Part shown: in pieces, positions 22,614 to 31,773 of the stretch
Numbering within the stretch: position 1 is the first letter of the stretch
Layout of the letters: every line of letters begins with the position of its first letter
DNA from: an uncultured Corynebacterium sp.
Lineage (GTDB): Bacteria > Actinomycetota > Actinomycetes > Mycobacteriales > Mycobacteriaceae
Assembly (NCBI RefSeq): GCF_947253065.1
Contig: NZ_CAMXWS010000017.1
Coordinates: 1 to 43,626, forward strand
DNA length: 43,626 nucleotides
Direction of reading: 5' to 3'
Made by a program: the position numbers and the translations under genes
The notes under the pieces: generated by a model
What the model was told of the DNA's origin: nothing
Seen by the model: only the letters and a program-made list of their open reading frames with translations
The model's database searches: none

Positions 22614-24542
22614 ATGAAGGACCTCTACAAGCTTGTGAACGGACCCTGGTTGGAAAGCCACGTCATCCCCGACGACCGTGGTGTGGATGGCACATTCCAC
22701 GGCCTGCGCGATAAGGCCGAGGAAGACGTGCATGAACTGGTCAAGGAATCGACCAGCCGCGCGGGCGATCTGTACGCCTCTTTCATGGATACCGAGGCGA
22801 TCAACGCAGCAGGTCTCGCTCCGCTGGAAAGCGATTTTGAGCTGATCAGCGTGGCCAATATTGACGAGCTTGCCCACAACTTGGGCGTGCTGGACCGTCG
22901 CGGTGTGTCCAGCCCGTTGAGCTACTGGGTTGAGAAGGATTCCGAGGGCGATACGGCAGTTCCTTACCTGGTCCAGTCCGGTCTGGGCCTGCCGGATGAG
23001 GCGTACTACCGCGATCCCGCACACGCAGAAACACTGCAGAAATACCGCGCGCACGTCGAGCGCATGCTCGGCTTTTTGGATCCTTCCCGCCTCTTCGGAC
23101 TCAGCGCCGCGACCGCTGCCGAGCGCATCGTGGAAACTGAGAAGCAGATCGCGCACAGCCACTGGGATGTTGTGGCCAGCCGCGACGCGGTGAAGACCTA
23201 CAACCCGACGGAGCTCAGCGAGCTTCCGGCCATCATTCAAAAACTTCTGCGGGGCTCCGGGCTTGAGCGCGGCCGCGTGATCAACATGATGCCCTCCTAC
23301 ACCGAGGACCTCTCAAAGATGCTGCGCGCAGAAACCCTGCCGGACTGGCAGCTCTGGGCGACCTGGCACATCCTCATCTCCCGCGCAGGGGTCTTGCCCG
23401 AAGAAGTAGGTGCCGCCAATTTCGAGTTCTACGGCACCGCACTATCCGGCGCGACGCAGCAGCGCGACCGGTGGAAGCGCGGCATCGCCCTGGCAGAGGG
23501 GCTGGTGGGGGAAGATATGGGTAAGGAGTTCGTCGATAAGCACTTCTCCCCTGAAGCAAAAGACGAAATGCTGAAGCTCGTCGACTACCTTGTCGCCGCG
23601 TACCGCGAGCGCATCAGCCAGCTTTCCTGGATGTCGCCCGCCACCCGCGAGCGTGCGCTGGAGAAGCTGTCGCAATTCCGCCCAAAGATTGGCTACCCCG
23701 ACACGTGGCGCTCCTTCGACGGGTTGGAATTCTCCCGCAGCGGCGCTGACCTGGTCGCTAACGTACGCGCTGGTGCCGAATTTGAGCACGACTACCAGGT
23801 AGCCAAGATCGGCAAGCCCGCCGACCGCGACGAATGGGTGACCACCCCGCAGACCGTCAACGCGTTCTACAACCCGGTGGTCAACGACATCACGTTCCCC
23901 GCCGCGATCCTGCGCCCGCCGTTCTTCGACATCGACGCCGACCCGGCCGAGAATTTCGGTGCGATCGGTGCAGTCATCGGCCACGAAATCGGCCACGGCT
24001 TCGACGACCAGGGCTCGCGCTATGACGGCGCCGGCAACCTCAACTCCTGGTGGACCGACGACGATCGCGCCCGCTTCGAAGAACTGACCAGCAAGCTGGT
24101 TAAGCAGTACAACGGGCTCGTCCCCTCCGTGCTCGCCGGCCGGGACACCAAAGGCGTCAACGGCGAATTCACCCTCGGCGAAAACATCGGTGACCTGGGC
24201 GGACTCGGCATCGCTGTCGTCGCGTATAAGAACTACCTCAAAGAGCACCAGCTTGACGACGGTCCAGCGCTCCCCTTCGAAGCCGACGGCGCCTCCGCGG
24301 AACTCGAGGGGAAGGAATTCACGGGCCTGCAGCGTCTGTTCCTGGCCTGGTCGCGCGTGTGGCGCACTGCCATTCGCCCAGAGATGGCGGAGCAGTACCT
24401 GGCCATCGACCCGCACTCGCCAGCCGAGTTCCGCTGCAATGTCATCGCGGGCAATATCTCCGAGTTCTACGAAGCATTCCCGGATGTGGACGAGCACTCC
24501 GCGATGTGGGTTGCTCCGGAAGATCGTGTGGTGATCTGGTGA
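22614..24542 (+). CDS. M13-family zinc metallopeptidase (neprilysin-like)
   Basis: 642 residues, the usual length for bacterial PepO/Zmp1-type enzymes. The M13 markers are NAFYNPVVNDITFPAAIL (about 419-436), the zinc motif HEIGH (about 459-463, in VIGHEIGHGFDDQGS), and GENIGDLGG (about 522-530) supplying the third zinc ligand. No signal peptide, so cytosolic or exported by another route. The mycobacterial homologue Zmp1 is linked to host interaction, but here the role is probably peptide turnover. The following gene overlaps it by 4 nt (GTGA). A GCTTATCGACG site lies at 23531. Confidence 0.93.
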   Translation: MKDLYKLVNGPWLESHVIPDDRGVDGTFHGLRDKAEEDVHELVKESTSRAGDLYASFMDTEAINAAGLAPLESDFELISVANIDELAHNLGVLDRRGVSSPLSYWVEKDSEGDTAVPYLVQSGLGLPDEAYYRDPAHAETLQKYRAHVERMLGFLDPSRLFGLSAATAAERIVETEKQIAHSHWDVVASRDAVKTYNPTELSELPAIIQKLLRGSGLERGRVINMMPSYTEDLSKMLRAETLPDWQLWATWHILISRAGVLPEEVGAANFEFYGTALSGATQQRDRWKRGIALAEGLVGEDMGKEFVDKHFSPEAKDEMLKLVDYLVAAYRERISQLSWMSPATRERALEKLSQFRPKIGYPDTWRSFDGLEFSRSGADLVANVRAGAEFEHDYQVAKIGKPADRDEWVTTPQTVNAFYNPVVNDITFPAAILRPPFFDIDADPAENFGAIGAVIGHEIGHGFDDQGSRYDGAGNLNSWWTDDDRARFEELTSKLVKQYNGLVPSVLAGRDTKGVNGEFTLGENIGDLGGLGIAVVAYKNYLKEHQLDDGPALPFEADGASAELEGKEFTGLQRLFLAWSRVWRTAIRPEMAEQYLAIDPHSPAEFRCNVIAGNISEFYEAFPDVDEHSAMWVAPEDRVVIW

Positions 24543-25345
24543 CGGACTCTGGAGCACCCACCAACGATTTCGCCGCCGCGCAAGACCGCATGCGGCACGT
24601 CCCGGAGCAGATCGAGCCCGACGCTCCCCTGCCCGCCGGTGATGCTGGCGCCGAATACCCGCTCAACGAGCAGCACCTGGAGGATTTCCAGGTCGGCGGA
24701 GTAGAGCGTTCGCTCCCGCCCACAGAGCGATTGGCGCAGCTGGTTTCCTACATGGAGAACAGCTACCCGGTGCCTTCCAGTACCGATGCGGAAGCGATTG
24801 ACCGCTACCTCGCGGCACTGCCTGATCGTCTCACGCACGCAGCGATGTTGATGCTCGGCTCCGGCCTCGACCACACCATGCCCGGCGTCGCCTACGGCAT
24901 GGACGCCGAGACGAGTGAGCTGCCCGAACTCGGTGCGCGACTCTTCGCTCCTGCCGGTGACACCACTCCGACCGGACAGTGGGCCATCGCCGTCCACCCC
25001 GAAGGCTTCGGCCCACGCGCTGTTGAGCACTACTGGCGCCCTCTCATCGCAGCTGTCGCGCAGCTTACTGGCACCACGATCGTGGACCTCGATGCACCCA
25101 CCACTGAGGCAATCGACGCGGCGTTGGGCTACATCTCACAGCAAAGCCCCACCGCCACAGCGATTCTGGCGGCACGCGCTGTTGAACAACACTCAGCAAC
25201 GCTTATCGACGCCACACCCCTCACCCACCCCACCCCCAACCACTCGTCTGCTGGGATCGGTGAGAACCAGGCCGGGATCATTGCCACGCCGGAAGAATTC
25301 CGACGCATCACCGCCTCCGTCGCAGAGACTCTGCGCAACAGCTAG
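24539..25345 (+). CDS. conserved protein of unknown function coupled to the M13 peptidase
   Basis: 268 residues from the GTG that overlaps the peptidase stop codon (GTGA). An acidic, Pro-rich N-terminus (about 1-65) is followed by a globular part with LPDRLTHAAMLMLGSGLDHTMPG and a C-terminal alpha/beta region. No motif that I recognise. The coupling suggests it is made in step with the peptidase. Its stop overlaps the stop of the convergent serine-hydrolase gene (CTAG at 25342-25345). Carries a GCTTATCGACG site at 25201. Confidence 0.7.
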   Translation: MTDSGAPTNDFAAAQDRMRHVPEQIEPDAPLPAGDAGAEYPLNEQHLEDFQVGGVERSLPPTERLAQLVSYMENSYPVPSSTDAEAIDRYLAALPDRLTHAAMLMLGSGLDHTMPGVAYGMDAETSELPELGARLFAPAGDTTPTGQWAIAVHPEGFGPRAVEHYWRPLIAAVAQLTGTTIVDLDAPTTEAIDAALGYISQQSPTATAILAARAVEQHSATLIDATPLTHPTPNHSSAGIGENQAGIIATPEEFRRITASVAETLRNS

Positions 25346-26184
25346 TCGGCAATGGGCGTGAACGGCTTTTCCACCGTGTGCAGCCCCCAATGGCCCTGAT
25401 CAGACATCCAAATGGTCAGGGCCTCTGCACCGTTGGTGATGCGGCGCATCTCCAGTGTCGCCGGATCCACACCGAAGGACAACGGTGCTTCTTCGGCCTG
25501 ATCAATCCAGGCATGAACATCGTCGGTGTGCTCGTCGACGTCCCCATAGCTGAGCGCAGCGGCCACCCAGCTTGGGCCGAAGGTCACCGACCCGAAAGCT
25601 GATTCCAGGTCATCCGCCCAACCGAATTTCGAGCCCACCGCCCCATCGAGCTGGTCTGTACCGAAATCCTGCTTGAAGCCGTCTAATGCGTACGGCGCAT
25701 GATTAGCCATGCCACGGATCAGCGGTTCAGCCACCGGATCATTCAAAATCAAGGTGACAAATTTGGCCAAGTCATATGGTGTCGTTCCCGATTTACCCCA
25801 ATAACCAGTACTGAAGGTTCCTTTCAAGCCGAATTCCTCAGCCACATCATTGATAGCTTCGGGGTATTTCTTATCCAACTCCACCGCAACAGCATCATCG
25901 GAAACCCTGATCATTTCCAGCACCTGGCCACGCTCTTCAGTCGTGCCGTTAGCTAGCACGTAGTAGCCCAGATAGAGCTTGGCCAAGGACAGTGCCGGGC
26001 GGGTTTCGCGCGCATTCGGCGAACCCGTCCAGTGCCCATCCGAGTGGTAGACAACCAGGTCAGTGCGTTCCCCCGTATCACCCGGAATGACGTCAATCGC
26101 GTAGGCCTCCGGCGCACAGTGAACCACCTGTGCAGCAGCAATGAGGCCCGCGGAAAACGCCGCGGTGGCGAGGAACTTTTTCAC
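25342..26184 (-). CDS. secreted beta-lactamase-fold serine hydrolase-like protein
   Basis: 280 residues from the GTG at 26184, with CATAAT 8 nt upstream (26193-26198). A Sec signal peptide ends near AYA (about residue 29). The active-site pattern of class A beta-lactamases/PBPs is partly kept: SLAK (SxxK, about residue 67), SDD in the place of SDN (about 95) and SKFGW where KTG is expected (about 188). The changed second and third motifs make beta-lactam hydrolysis doubtful. A peptidase or cell-wall binding role is possible. A second protein of the same type, a lipoprotein, lies at 42450. Confidence 0.75.
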   Translation of the reverse strand: MKKFLATAAFSAGLIAAAQVVHCAPEAYAIDVIPGDTGERTDLVVYHSDGHWTGSPNARETRPALSLAKLYLGYYVLANGTTEERGQVLEMIRVSDDAVAVELDKKYPEAINDVAEEFGLKGTFSTGYWGKSGTTPYDLAKFVTLILNDPVAEPLIRGMANHAPYALDGFKQDFGTDQLDGAVGSKFGWADDLESAFGSVTFGPSWVAAALSYGDVDEHTDDVHAWIDQAEEAPLSFGVDPATLEMRRITNGAEALTIWMSDQGHWGLHTVEKPFTPIAD

Positions 26185-26245
26185 AAGTGCTCATTATGCA
26201 CACACCATGCGCGCACTGTGTATTCACTTACACCTGCACACTCGG

Positions 26246-27025
26246 CTAAAGGTGCAGGATGGAATCGCCTTCGTCGAGGGTCTCTTCGTCGACAGGTTCA
26301 TCGACCTCGCACAATGTGACTACCGCACCGGTGGAATCCACCGCGGTGAGCAACAGCCCGAACGGAGAATTCTCTGGGCCGCGAAGTACCTCGCCACCGA
26401 ATTCCTCGATGCGGCTGCGGGCCTCAGCGACATTCGCAACACCAAGATACGAGCGCCAGAAGCTCGGGATCTCCGCCGGGATCTGCTCCCGCGCATCCCA
26501 AATACCAGCGAATGCTGCGCCGTCCTGCATGGCCAGCAAATAGCCGTCATTTTCCACGATGTCCCAGTTGAACAGCTCGCCATAAAAGGACGCAAGCTTT
26601 TCGACGTCACCCGTACACGTATATTCATGCCACACCGGCGTGCCCGGCTCGCCGGCTGCCACGAATGCATCCTCGCCAGCCGGCTGGAACAGGCCGAACC
26701 AACCACCAGCGCTATCTGCGCACAGAGCCATCGTGCCCAGCGACACCTGCTGCGGCTCGGCCAACACGCGTCCCCCGAGTTCAGCCACACGCTGGGCGTC
26801 ACGCTCAATATCAGTCGACAGGAAGTACGTCACCCACGCATCCGGCATCGTGTCCTGCGGCACCATGCCAGCAACCGGCATGCCCTGCAGGCGAGCAATC
26901 CGGTAATCGCCCTCTTCGACCTCCCAGCCGAAAATCCGGGAGTAGAAATAAGCCGATTTCCGTGTCTCCGACGACAGCAGATCGATCCAGTACGGCATGC
27001 CCTCACGGGCCTCAAAAGCAGGCAT
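26246..27025 (-). CDS. VOC (glyoxalase/bleomycin-resistance) family protein, two domains
   Basis: 259 residues from the ATG at 27025. Two tandem VOC repeats are visible. The first starts at MPYWIDLLSSETRKSAYFYSRIFGWEVEE and the second at PVWHEYTCTGDVEKLASFYGELFNWD. Each has the beta-alpha-beta-beta-beta layout, with a Gly-rich end (GGWFGLFQP, GLLLTAVD). Proteins of this class include CFP32-like glyoxalases, but the substrate is unknown. The start is 4 nt after the S4 gene stop, so translation is coupled. ATGs further upstream overlap the S4 gene and are rejected. Confidence 0.85.
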   Translation of the reverse strand: MPAFEAREGMPYWIDLLSSETRKSAYFYSRIFGWEVEEGDYRIARLQGMPVAGMVPQDTMPDAWVTYFLSTDIERDAQRVAELGGRVLAEPQQVSLGTMALCADSAGGWFGLFQPAGEDAFVAAGEPGTPVWHEYTCTGDVEKLASFYGELFNWDIVENDGYLLAMQDGAAFAGIWDAREQIPAEIPSFWRSYLGVANVAEARSRIEEFGGEVLRGPENSPFGLLLTAVDSTGAVVTLCEVDEPVDEETLDEGDSILHL

Positions 27026-27029
27026 GGTT

Positions 27030-27317
27030 TTAGAGGTTCCTCCACTTCTCCGGATCGAAATCGTCGTTGGCGGTGCGCTCATCAAAATAGTCGTCATCGC
27101 CGCCACCGCTCACCACAGTGGCGGTGATGGAGGCGGAGGGAATGGAGACCACGTCGCCGTCGATAAGCTCGTGCCCTCGTGCTGTGACGACTTCGCCATT
27201 GACCATGACATCGCCCGAGGTAATGAGCTCTTTCGCGTGCCCACCCGTTTCCACGAGGTTCGCGAGTTTCAGAAACTGGCCGAGCTTGATGCTTTCGCCG
27301 CTGATGCTGATATCCAT
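27030..27317 (-). CDS. S4-domain RNA-binding protein (YaaA/RlbA type)
   Basis: 95 residues. A single S4 domain covers about residues 1-62: IKLGQFLKLANLVETGGHAKELI, then GDVMVNGEVVTARGHELIDGDVV, the classic S4 hairpin and MVNG turn. A short acidic tail follows (DDDYFDERTANDD). Stand-alone S4 proteins bind structured RNA or stalled ribosomal complexes. TAAACT stands 9 nt before the ATG, inside the LysE-type gene's stop region. First gene of the S4-VOC pair. Confidence 0.85.
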   Translation of the reverse strand: MDISISGESIKLGQFLKLANLVETGGHAKELITSGDVMVNGEVVTARGHELIDGDVVSIPSASITATVVSGGGDDDYFDERTANDDFDPEKWRNL

Positions 27318-27329
27318 ATGCCCGCAAGT

Positions 27330-27971
27330 TTAGCCGGGCAATAAACCAGAAGCCCCCTCGACAATCATCCACAGCGCCAGTGCCACAAAGATCAGGCCCG
27401 TGACAACATCGACCACGTGCCCATAGCGGTCCAAAAAGCCCGAGACCTTGTCCACCAACAGCGCAAACCCAACGAACCACGCGAATCCGATAACCACGAG
27501 CGTGAGCAGGATGACCAACATCCACTCCCAGCCCATGCCCGGCTTCACAAACTGCGCGAAAACCGCCCCGAAGAACAGCACCGCCTTCGGATTAGACAGG
27601 TTCGTGGCAATCCCGATGCGCAAAGCCTTGCTGGTCGGCAGAGCTGCAGCGGGTGCAACGTCGTCGCTCGTGGTCGTTTTCCGCGCGGCGAACCCGGCGC
27701 GCACCGCACCAATGCCCATCCACAGCAGGTACGCCCCGCCGACGAGTTGGAGCACGGCGAGAATTTCCGGCGCGGCTTGGATCAGTGCGCTCAAGCCGAG
27801 AAGCGACGCGGCAATCCAGCCGGTGTTGCCGATCATGATGCCCACGGCGCACGCGACACCCGCCGCGCGTGATTTCACGCCGAGGCGCGCGATCTGCACA
27901 ACGTCGGGGCCAGGGCTAGCGATCGCGGCGACCCACACGCCGATCAGCGCGAGTAATTGACCGAGTGCCAT
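27330..27971 (-). CDS. LysE/RhtB-family amino-acid exporter
   Basis: 213 residues with six membrane segments. Typical features are the N-terminal IASPGPDVVQIARLGVKSRAAGVACAVGI (SPGP motif), the Lys/Thr-rich central loop (about 98-112), and NLSNPKAVLFFGAVFAQFV. The family exports amino acids such as threonine or homoserine; the substrate is not readable. Its ATG shares the A at 27971 with the last base of the SDR stop codon (TAATG), so translation is coupled to the SDR gene. Confidence 0.88.
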   Translation of the reverse strand: MALGQLLALIGVWVAAIASPGPDVVQIARLGVKSRAAGVACAVGIMIGNTGWIAASLLGLSALIQAAPEILAVLQLVGGAYLLWMGIGAVRAGFAARKTTTSDDVAPAAALPTSKALRIGIATNLSNPKAVLFFGAVFAQFVKPGMGWEWMLVILLTLVVIGFAWFVGFALLVDKVSGFLDRYGHVVDVVTGLIFVALALWMIVEGASGLLPG

Positions 27972-28681
27972 TAACGTTCTGCCTGGTCGCGCGGCATGAT
28001 ATTCATCGTGTCAATGTTGACGTGCGGCGGCAGGGACGCCACCCAACGGATCGCCTCAGCGATGTCCTCGGCAGTCAGGTTGAGCTTGCCGTCGTAGACT
28101 TCCGCGGCGCGTGCTTCGTCGCCGAAGCGGTTGTAGGCAAAGTCCGTCTTCACGCGGCCGGGGTCGATTTCGGTGATGCGGATGGGGGTGTCTGCCTCTT
28201 CGCGTCGGAAAGCACGCGTGAGTGCGCGCAGGCCGAATTTGGCGGCGTTGTAGCCGGACCCGCCGACGTACGCATCCCAGCCGGCGACGGATCCGATGTT
28301 GATGACCAGGCCTTCTGCCGCAACAAGCGCGGGGTACAGCGCCTTGGTCACGCGCACGGTGCCCAGCACATTCGTCTGGTACATCCAGTCCCAATCCTCC
28401 GGCTTGGCTTCGCGCAACGGATCGAGTCCGCGCGCGCCGCCCGCGTTATTCACCAGGACATCAACGCGCTCAAGTACGCTCGCAAGCTTCTCGACGCTCC
28501 CCTCATCCGTCACATCCAACTCCACCCCCACTCCGCCGATCTCGGCGGCGATGTCATCGCACAGCTCCTTACGGCGCGCGCAGACATAGACGGTGTAACC
28601 GTCTTTAGCTAGGGCCCTGGCCGCGGCCTCCCCGATGCCTGCTGATCCGCCAGTGACTACCGCAATCTTCTTCTCGCTCAT
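27971..28681 (-). CDS. short-chain dehydrogenase/reductase (YdfG-like)
   Basis: 236 residues. TGGSAGIG (about 10-17) binds the cofactor, CARRKEL (about 34-40) favours NADP, and VLVNNAGG follows. Ser of IGSVAGWD (about 133), Tyr-Lys of YNAAK (about 146-150) and EIDPGRVKTDF complete the active site. It resembles the NADP-dependent 3-hydroxy-acid dehydrogenase YdfG. The start at 28681 is supported by TACACT 7 nt upstream (28689-28694 on the plus strand). A longer in-frame N-terminus reaching into the divergent gene is rejected. Confidence 0.88.
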   Translation of the reverse strand: MSEKKIAVVTGGSAGIGEAAARALAKDGYTVYVCARRKELCDDIAAEIGGVGVELDVTDEGSVEKLASVLERVDVLVNNAGGARGLDPLREAKPEDWDWMYQTNVLGTVRVTKALYPALVAAEGLVINIGSVAGWDAYVGGSGYNAAKFGLRALTRAFRREEADTPIRITEIDPGRVKTDFAYNRFGDEARAAEVYDGKLNLTAEDIAEAIRWVASLPPHVNIDTMNIMPRDQAER

Positions 28682-28688
28682 GTGGTGC

Positions 28689-28694
28689 AGTGTA
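28689..28694 (-). promoter_or_regulatory. -10 hexamer TACACT of the SDR-LysE operon
   Basis: TACACT on the minus strand is followed by 7 nt and the ATG at 28681; leaderless. Confidence 0.55.
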
Positions 28695-28730
28695 GGCGTG
28701 CCCCTCGGCGGGCACTGGTTTTTTAACGCG

Positions 28731-28736
28731 TACCCT
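28731..28736 (+). promoter_or_regulatory. -10 hexamer TACCCT of the acetyltransferase gene
   Basis: TACCCT is followed by 7 nt and the ATG at 28744; leaderless. Divergent from the SDR promoter 37 nt away. Confidence 0.5.
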
Positions 28737-28743
28737 TGCGCAT

Positions 28744-29337
28744 ATGACCACGCTTGATGATGCGACAGAACACCCCAACTTCGCCGACCTCCGCGCCTCC
28801 CGCTGGTACAAGCCGGATTCCGACGAGCTGGAAACTGTCCGCCACGCCGCGTGGGAGCGCATCCGCGAACTGAATTCTTTAGGCAATTTGAATCCTGAGC
28901 GTGCGGAAGAGCTCTTGAAAGGCATCCTCGCCCCTGGTTCCGCCATCCCTGAAGTTTTCGCACCGCTACAGGTCGAATTCGGTGCGCACACCACCTTTGG
29001 CGAAGGCTGCTTCCTCAATTACAACTGCGTGATCTTGGACGTAGCTGAGGTGAACGTGGGCAAGCGCACCCTGTTTGGTCCAGGTTGCCAGCTCATCACC
29101 GTCGAGCACCCGGTTAATGATGCGAAAGAGCGTGCCGACGGCTGGGAGCGCGGCCGTCCCATCAACATCGGCGACGACTGCTGGTTCGGCGCCGGCGCGA
29201 TCGTCCTACCTGGTGTGACCATCGGTGACCGCTGCGTCATCGCCGCCGGTGCTGTCGTGGCTAAGGACGTCCCGGATGACAGCCTCGTCGGCGGTGTGCC
29301 GGCCAAGCTGATCCGCTCGCTGAAACCGCAGGACTAG
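28744..29337 (+). CDS. hexapeptide-repeat sugar O-acetyltransferase (Maa/LacA type)
   Basis: 197 residues. The N-terminal maltose-acetyltransferase-like helical region includes ADLRASRWYKPDSDEL. A left-handed beta-helix follows (INIGDDCWFGAGAIVLPGVTIGDRCVIAAGAVV split into hexapeptide turns), and the end is the typical VGGVPAKLIRSL. The family uses acetyl-CoA to acetylate sugars or related acceptors. The hrpB start follows 17 nt after its stop, so the two may form one transcript. Confidence 0.9.
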   Translation: MTTLDDATEHPNFADLRASRWYKPDSDELETVRHAAWERIRELNSLGNLNPERAEELLKGILAPGSAIPEVFAPLQVEFGAHTTFGEGCFLNYNCVILDVAEVNVGKRTLFGPGCQLITVEHPVNDAKERADGWERGRPINIGDDCWFGAGAIVLPGVTIGDRCVIAAGAVVAKDVPDDSLVGGVPAKLIRSLKPQD

Positions 29338-29354
29338 CCTGACACACTGGCACT

Positions 29355-31616
29355 ATGACCGACAGGTTCGACCTTTCCACCATCGGCGCTGGCCTTCCCG
29401 TCGCAGATGTCATCGGCGACCTTCCTGCGCGTGGCCCGCTGGTGGTCGAAGCTCCCCCAGGCACAGGCAAGACGACCCTGCTGCCGCCTGCGATCAGCAA
29501 CCTCACTGCTGACAACGGCGTCACGCTGGTCACCGCACCGAGGAGGGTGGCGGTGCGGGCGGCGGCGCGTCGATTAGCGCAGCTTAGTGGCACTCCTCTT
29601 GGCGAGCTCGTCGGCTATTCCATCCGCGGCGAGCACAAACAAGGGTCCGCGGTGCAGTTTGTCACCCCGGGCGTCCTGCTGAATCGGCTGATCAAAGACC
29701 CAGAGCTGACCGGTGTTGGCGCGGTACTCATCGACGAGGTCCACGAACGCCAATTGGACACCGACCTGGTGTTGGCCATGGCGATGGAAGTGGCTTTTCT
29801 GCGCGATGACCTGTACCTCGCCGCCATGTCCGCCACCCTCGACGCGAAGGCCCTCGCCACCCACATGGGCGCGCAGATCCTGTCCACGGAGGCCGTCACC
29901 CACCCGCTCGATTTCAGCTACCACCCGCACCCCGGCCGCGCGGAGGGTTCGCGGGAGTTCTACTCCCACGTCGCGCAACTTGCAGGCACTCCGCACGACG
30001 GGCGCACCCTCGTTTTCGTGCCCGGCGCACGCGAGGTCGACGTCGTGTGCGCCCAGCTACCCAGCGCGGCACCGCTCCATGGGCGCCTGACAAACAAGGA
30101 GCAAGACGAAGCACTAAACGGAAATGCGCAGGTCGTCGTGGCTACATCGATTGCGGAAAGCTCGATCACGGTGCCGGGAGTGAGCCGCGTCGTCGATGCC
30201 GGACTGTCTCGAGTGCCGCGCCGCGACGCCGCCCGCGCGATGACGGGCCTGGTCACGGTCTCCAGTGCGAAGACGAGCGCCGATCAGCGTGCCGGCCGTG
30301 CGGGTCGTCTCGGCCCAGGCAAGGTTGTGCGTGCCTATTCGCAGTCGGACTACCAGCACTTCAGCGCCGATATCGCGCCTGAGATCACCACCGCGGATCT
30401 CACGTCTGCCGCGCTGACGCTCGCCGCGTGGGGCTCGCCAGATCTGCCGCTTCTCACCCAACCGCCCGCCAACGCGCTCGCCGACGCGCAGCGCACCCTC
30501 CGCGAGCTTCGCGCCCTCGACGATCACGCCATCACCCCGCTGGGCGAAAAGCTCGCCGCGATGCCGCTCGATCCACGGCTGGGCACCGCGCTGCTTGAGC
30601 ACGGTTCCGGAGCCGCACGCACGGTCGCAGCACTCGCCGAAGGGACCAGCGGCGACCTCGCCCGTACGAACGCACCACAGCGCCAGGTCGAACGCTTCGC
30701 ACGCATGGTGCCGCACACCCCGGACGCCCCTGCCGGCGAGGTCATCGCCACCGCCTACCCGGAGTGGGTGGGCAAACACCTCGGCGACCGCGAATACTTG
30801 CTGGCCAGTGGCACACGCGCCAAGCTCGACACCACCATCGCACCCGCCGACTGGATCGCCGCCGCCGAAATCCAACTCACTGCGCACGGCGCCATCATCC
30901 GCGCAGCCGCCGCCACCGAGCTGCCCACGCACCGCATCACAAAGAAAACCACAGCATCGCTTATCGACGGCCGCCTCCGCCCCCGCCGCACCACCTCCCT
31001 CGGCGCCATCGAACTGACCTCCACACCCATCAAGCTCAGCCCTGAACAGGCTCAAGAAGCCCTCGCGGATATTTCACTGGACTTCGCTGACTTCCCACTC
31101 AGTGACAAAGCCCAACGGCTGGCGGACCGCATCGATTTCCTCCGCGACCGCCATGGGGATCCGTGGCCCGACATCCATGCTGGTGACTACTCGCCGGAGG
31201 TGGGAGAGCTGGCACGCGGGACGCGCATAAGCAAACTCGACATGTACGCCGCGCTGATGCGCCAACTGCCGTGGCCTGAGGCTTCCGACATGGACACCCT
31301 TGCGCCCGCGCGCCTCGAAGTGCCCAGTGGCTCCTCACCGCGCATCGACTACTCCACCGGGCGCCCCGTCGTCCGCGTCAAACTCCAAGAATGCTTCGGC
31401 CTGGCCACCTCCCCCGAAGCCAGCGGCGTGCGCGTCCTCTTCCACCTGCTCTCCCCGGCCGGACGCGAACTCGCTGTTACCGACGACCTCAAAAGCTTCT
31501 GGGACGGCCCCTACCAGGACGTACGCAAAGAAATGCGCGGCCGCTACCCTAAGCACCCCTGGCCCGAAGACCCCTGGAGTGCCCAAGCCACCGCACGCAC
31601 CAAGAACCGGATGTAG
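29355..31616 (+). CDS. hrpB: ATP-dependent RNA helicase HrpB
   Basis: 753 residues. DEAH-type superfamily 2 helicase: GTGKTT (motif I, about 36-41), a DEVHER Walker B variant (about 126-131), AMSATLD (motif III), and QRAGRAGRLGPG (motif VI, about 314-325). The HA2 region and the HrpB-specific C-terminal domain follow (GLATSPEASGVRVLFHLLSPAGRELA, ending with WPEDPW). The length is a little under the 800+ residues of the E. coli protein. The cellular role is unclear in any species. CACACT lies 6 nt before the ATG, a weak -10 candidate. Site GCTTATCGACG at 30959. Confidence 0.92.
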   Translation: MTDRFDLSTIGAGLPVADVIGDLPARGPLVVEAPPGTGKTTLLPPAISNLTADNGVTLVTAPRRVAVRAAARRLAQLSGTPLGELVGYSIRGEHKQGSAVQFVTPGVLLNRLIKDPELTGVGAVLIDEVHERQLDTDLVLAMAMEVAFLRDDLYLAAMSATLDAKALATHMGAQILSTEAVTHPLDFSYHPHPGRAEGSREFYSHVAQLAGTPHDGRTLVFVPGAREVDVVCAQLPSAAPLHGRLTNKEQDEALNGNAQVVVATSIAESSITVPGVSRVVDAGLSRVPRRDAARAMTGLVTVSSAKTSADQRAGRAGRLGPGKVVRAYSQSDYQHFSADIAPEITTADLTSAALTLAAWGSPDLPLLTQPPANALADAQRTLRELRALDDHAITPLGEKLAAMPLDPRLGTALLEHGSGAARTVAALAEGTSGDLARTNAPQRQVERFARMVPHTPDAPAGEVIATAYPEWVGKHLGDREYLLASGTRAKLDTTIAPADWIAAAEIQLTAHGAIIRAAAATELPTHRITKKTTASLIDGRLRPRRTTSLGAIELTSTPIKLSPEQAQEALADISLDFADFPLSDKAQRLADRIDFLRDRHGDPWPDIHAGDYSPEVGELARGTRISKLDMYAALMRQLPWPEASDMDTLAPARLEVPSGSSPRIDYSTGRPVVRVKLQECFGLATSPEASGVRVLFHLLSPAGRELAVTDDLKSFWDGPYQDVRKEMRGRYPKHPWPEDPWSAQATARTKNRM

Positions 31617-31620
31617 CCGT

Positions 31621-31773
31621 TCAAAAGCGAAGCTCGTCGGTGTACTTCTTCCTTGCCTTCATCGCATGGATAAGCAGTTCTCGACCATCATCGAACTGCA
31701 ACAGAACAAGTTCATCGCTCAGCCTATGAGACGCATAGTGCTTTCGAGCAGATGCGTGTATCTCAAGCGGCAC
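31621..31773 (-). pseudogene. internally shortened toxin partner of the RHH antitoxin
   Basis: Reads as 50 residues from the GTG at 31773, overlapping the antitoxin stop by 11 nt. The beginning (LEIHASARKH) and end (DDGRELLIHAMKARKKY) look like the two ends of a known actinobacterial toxin type found beside RHH antitoxins, in which about 30 more residues lie between the 'S-A-R-K-H' and 'IHAM-AR-KY' motifs. The frame is open, so the deletion appears in-frame. Activity is doubtful. An alternative is a naturally short relative. Part of the call is from family memory, not alignment. Confidence 0.55.

Noticed and set aside
28682..28963. 94-residue N-terminal extension of the SDR
   Set aside because: It would overlap the divergent acetyltransferase gene, and the standard SDR start follows a -10 hexamer at the right distance.
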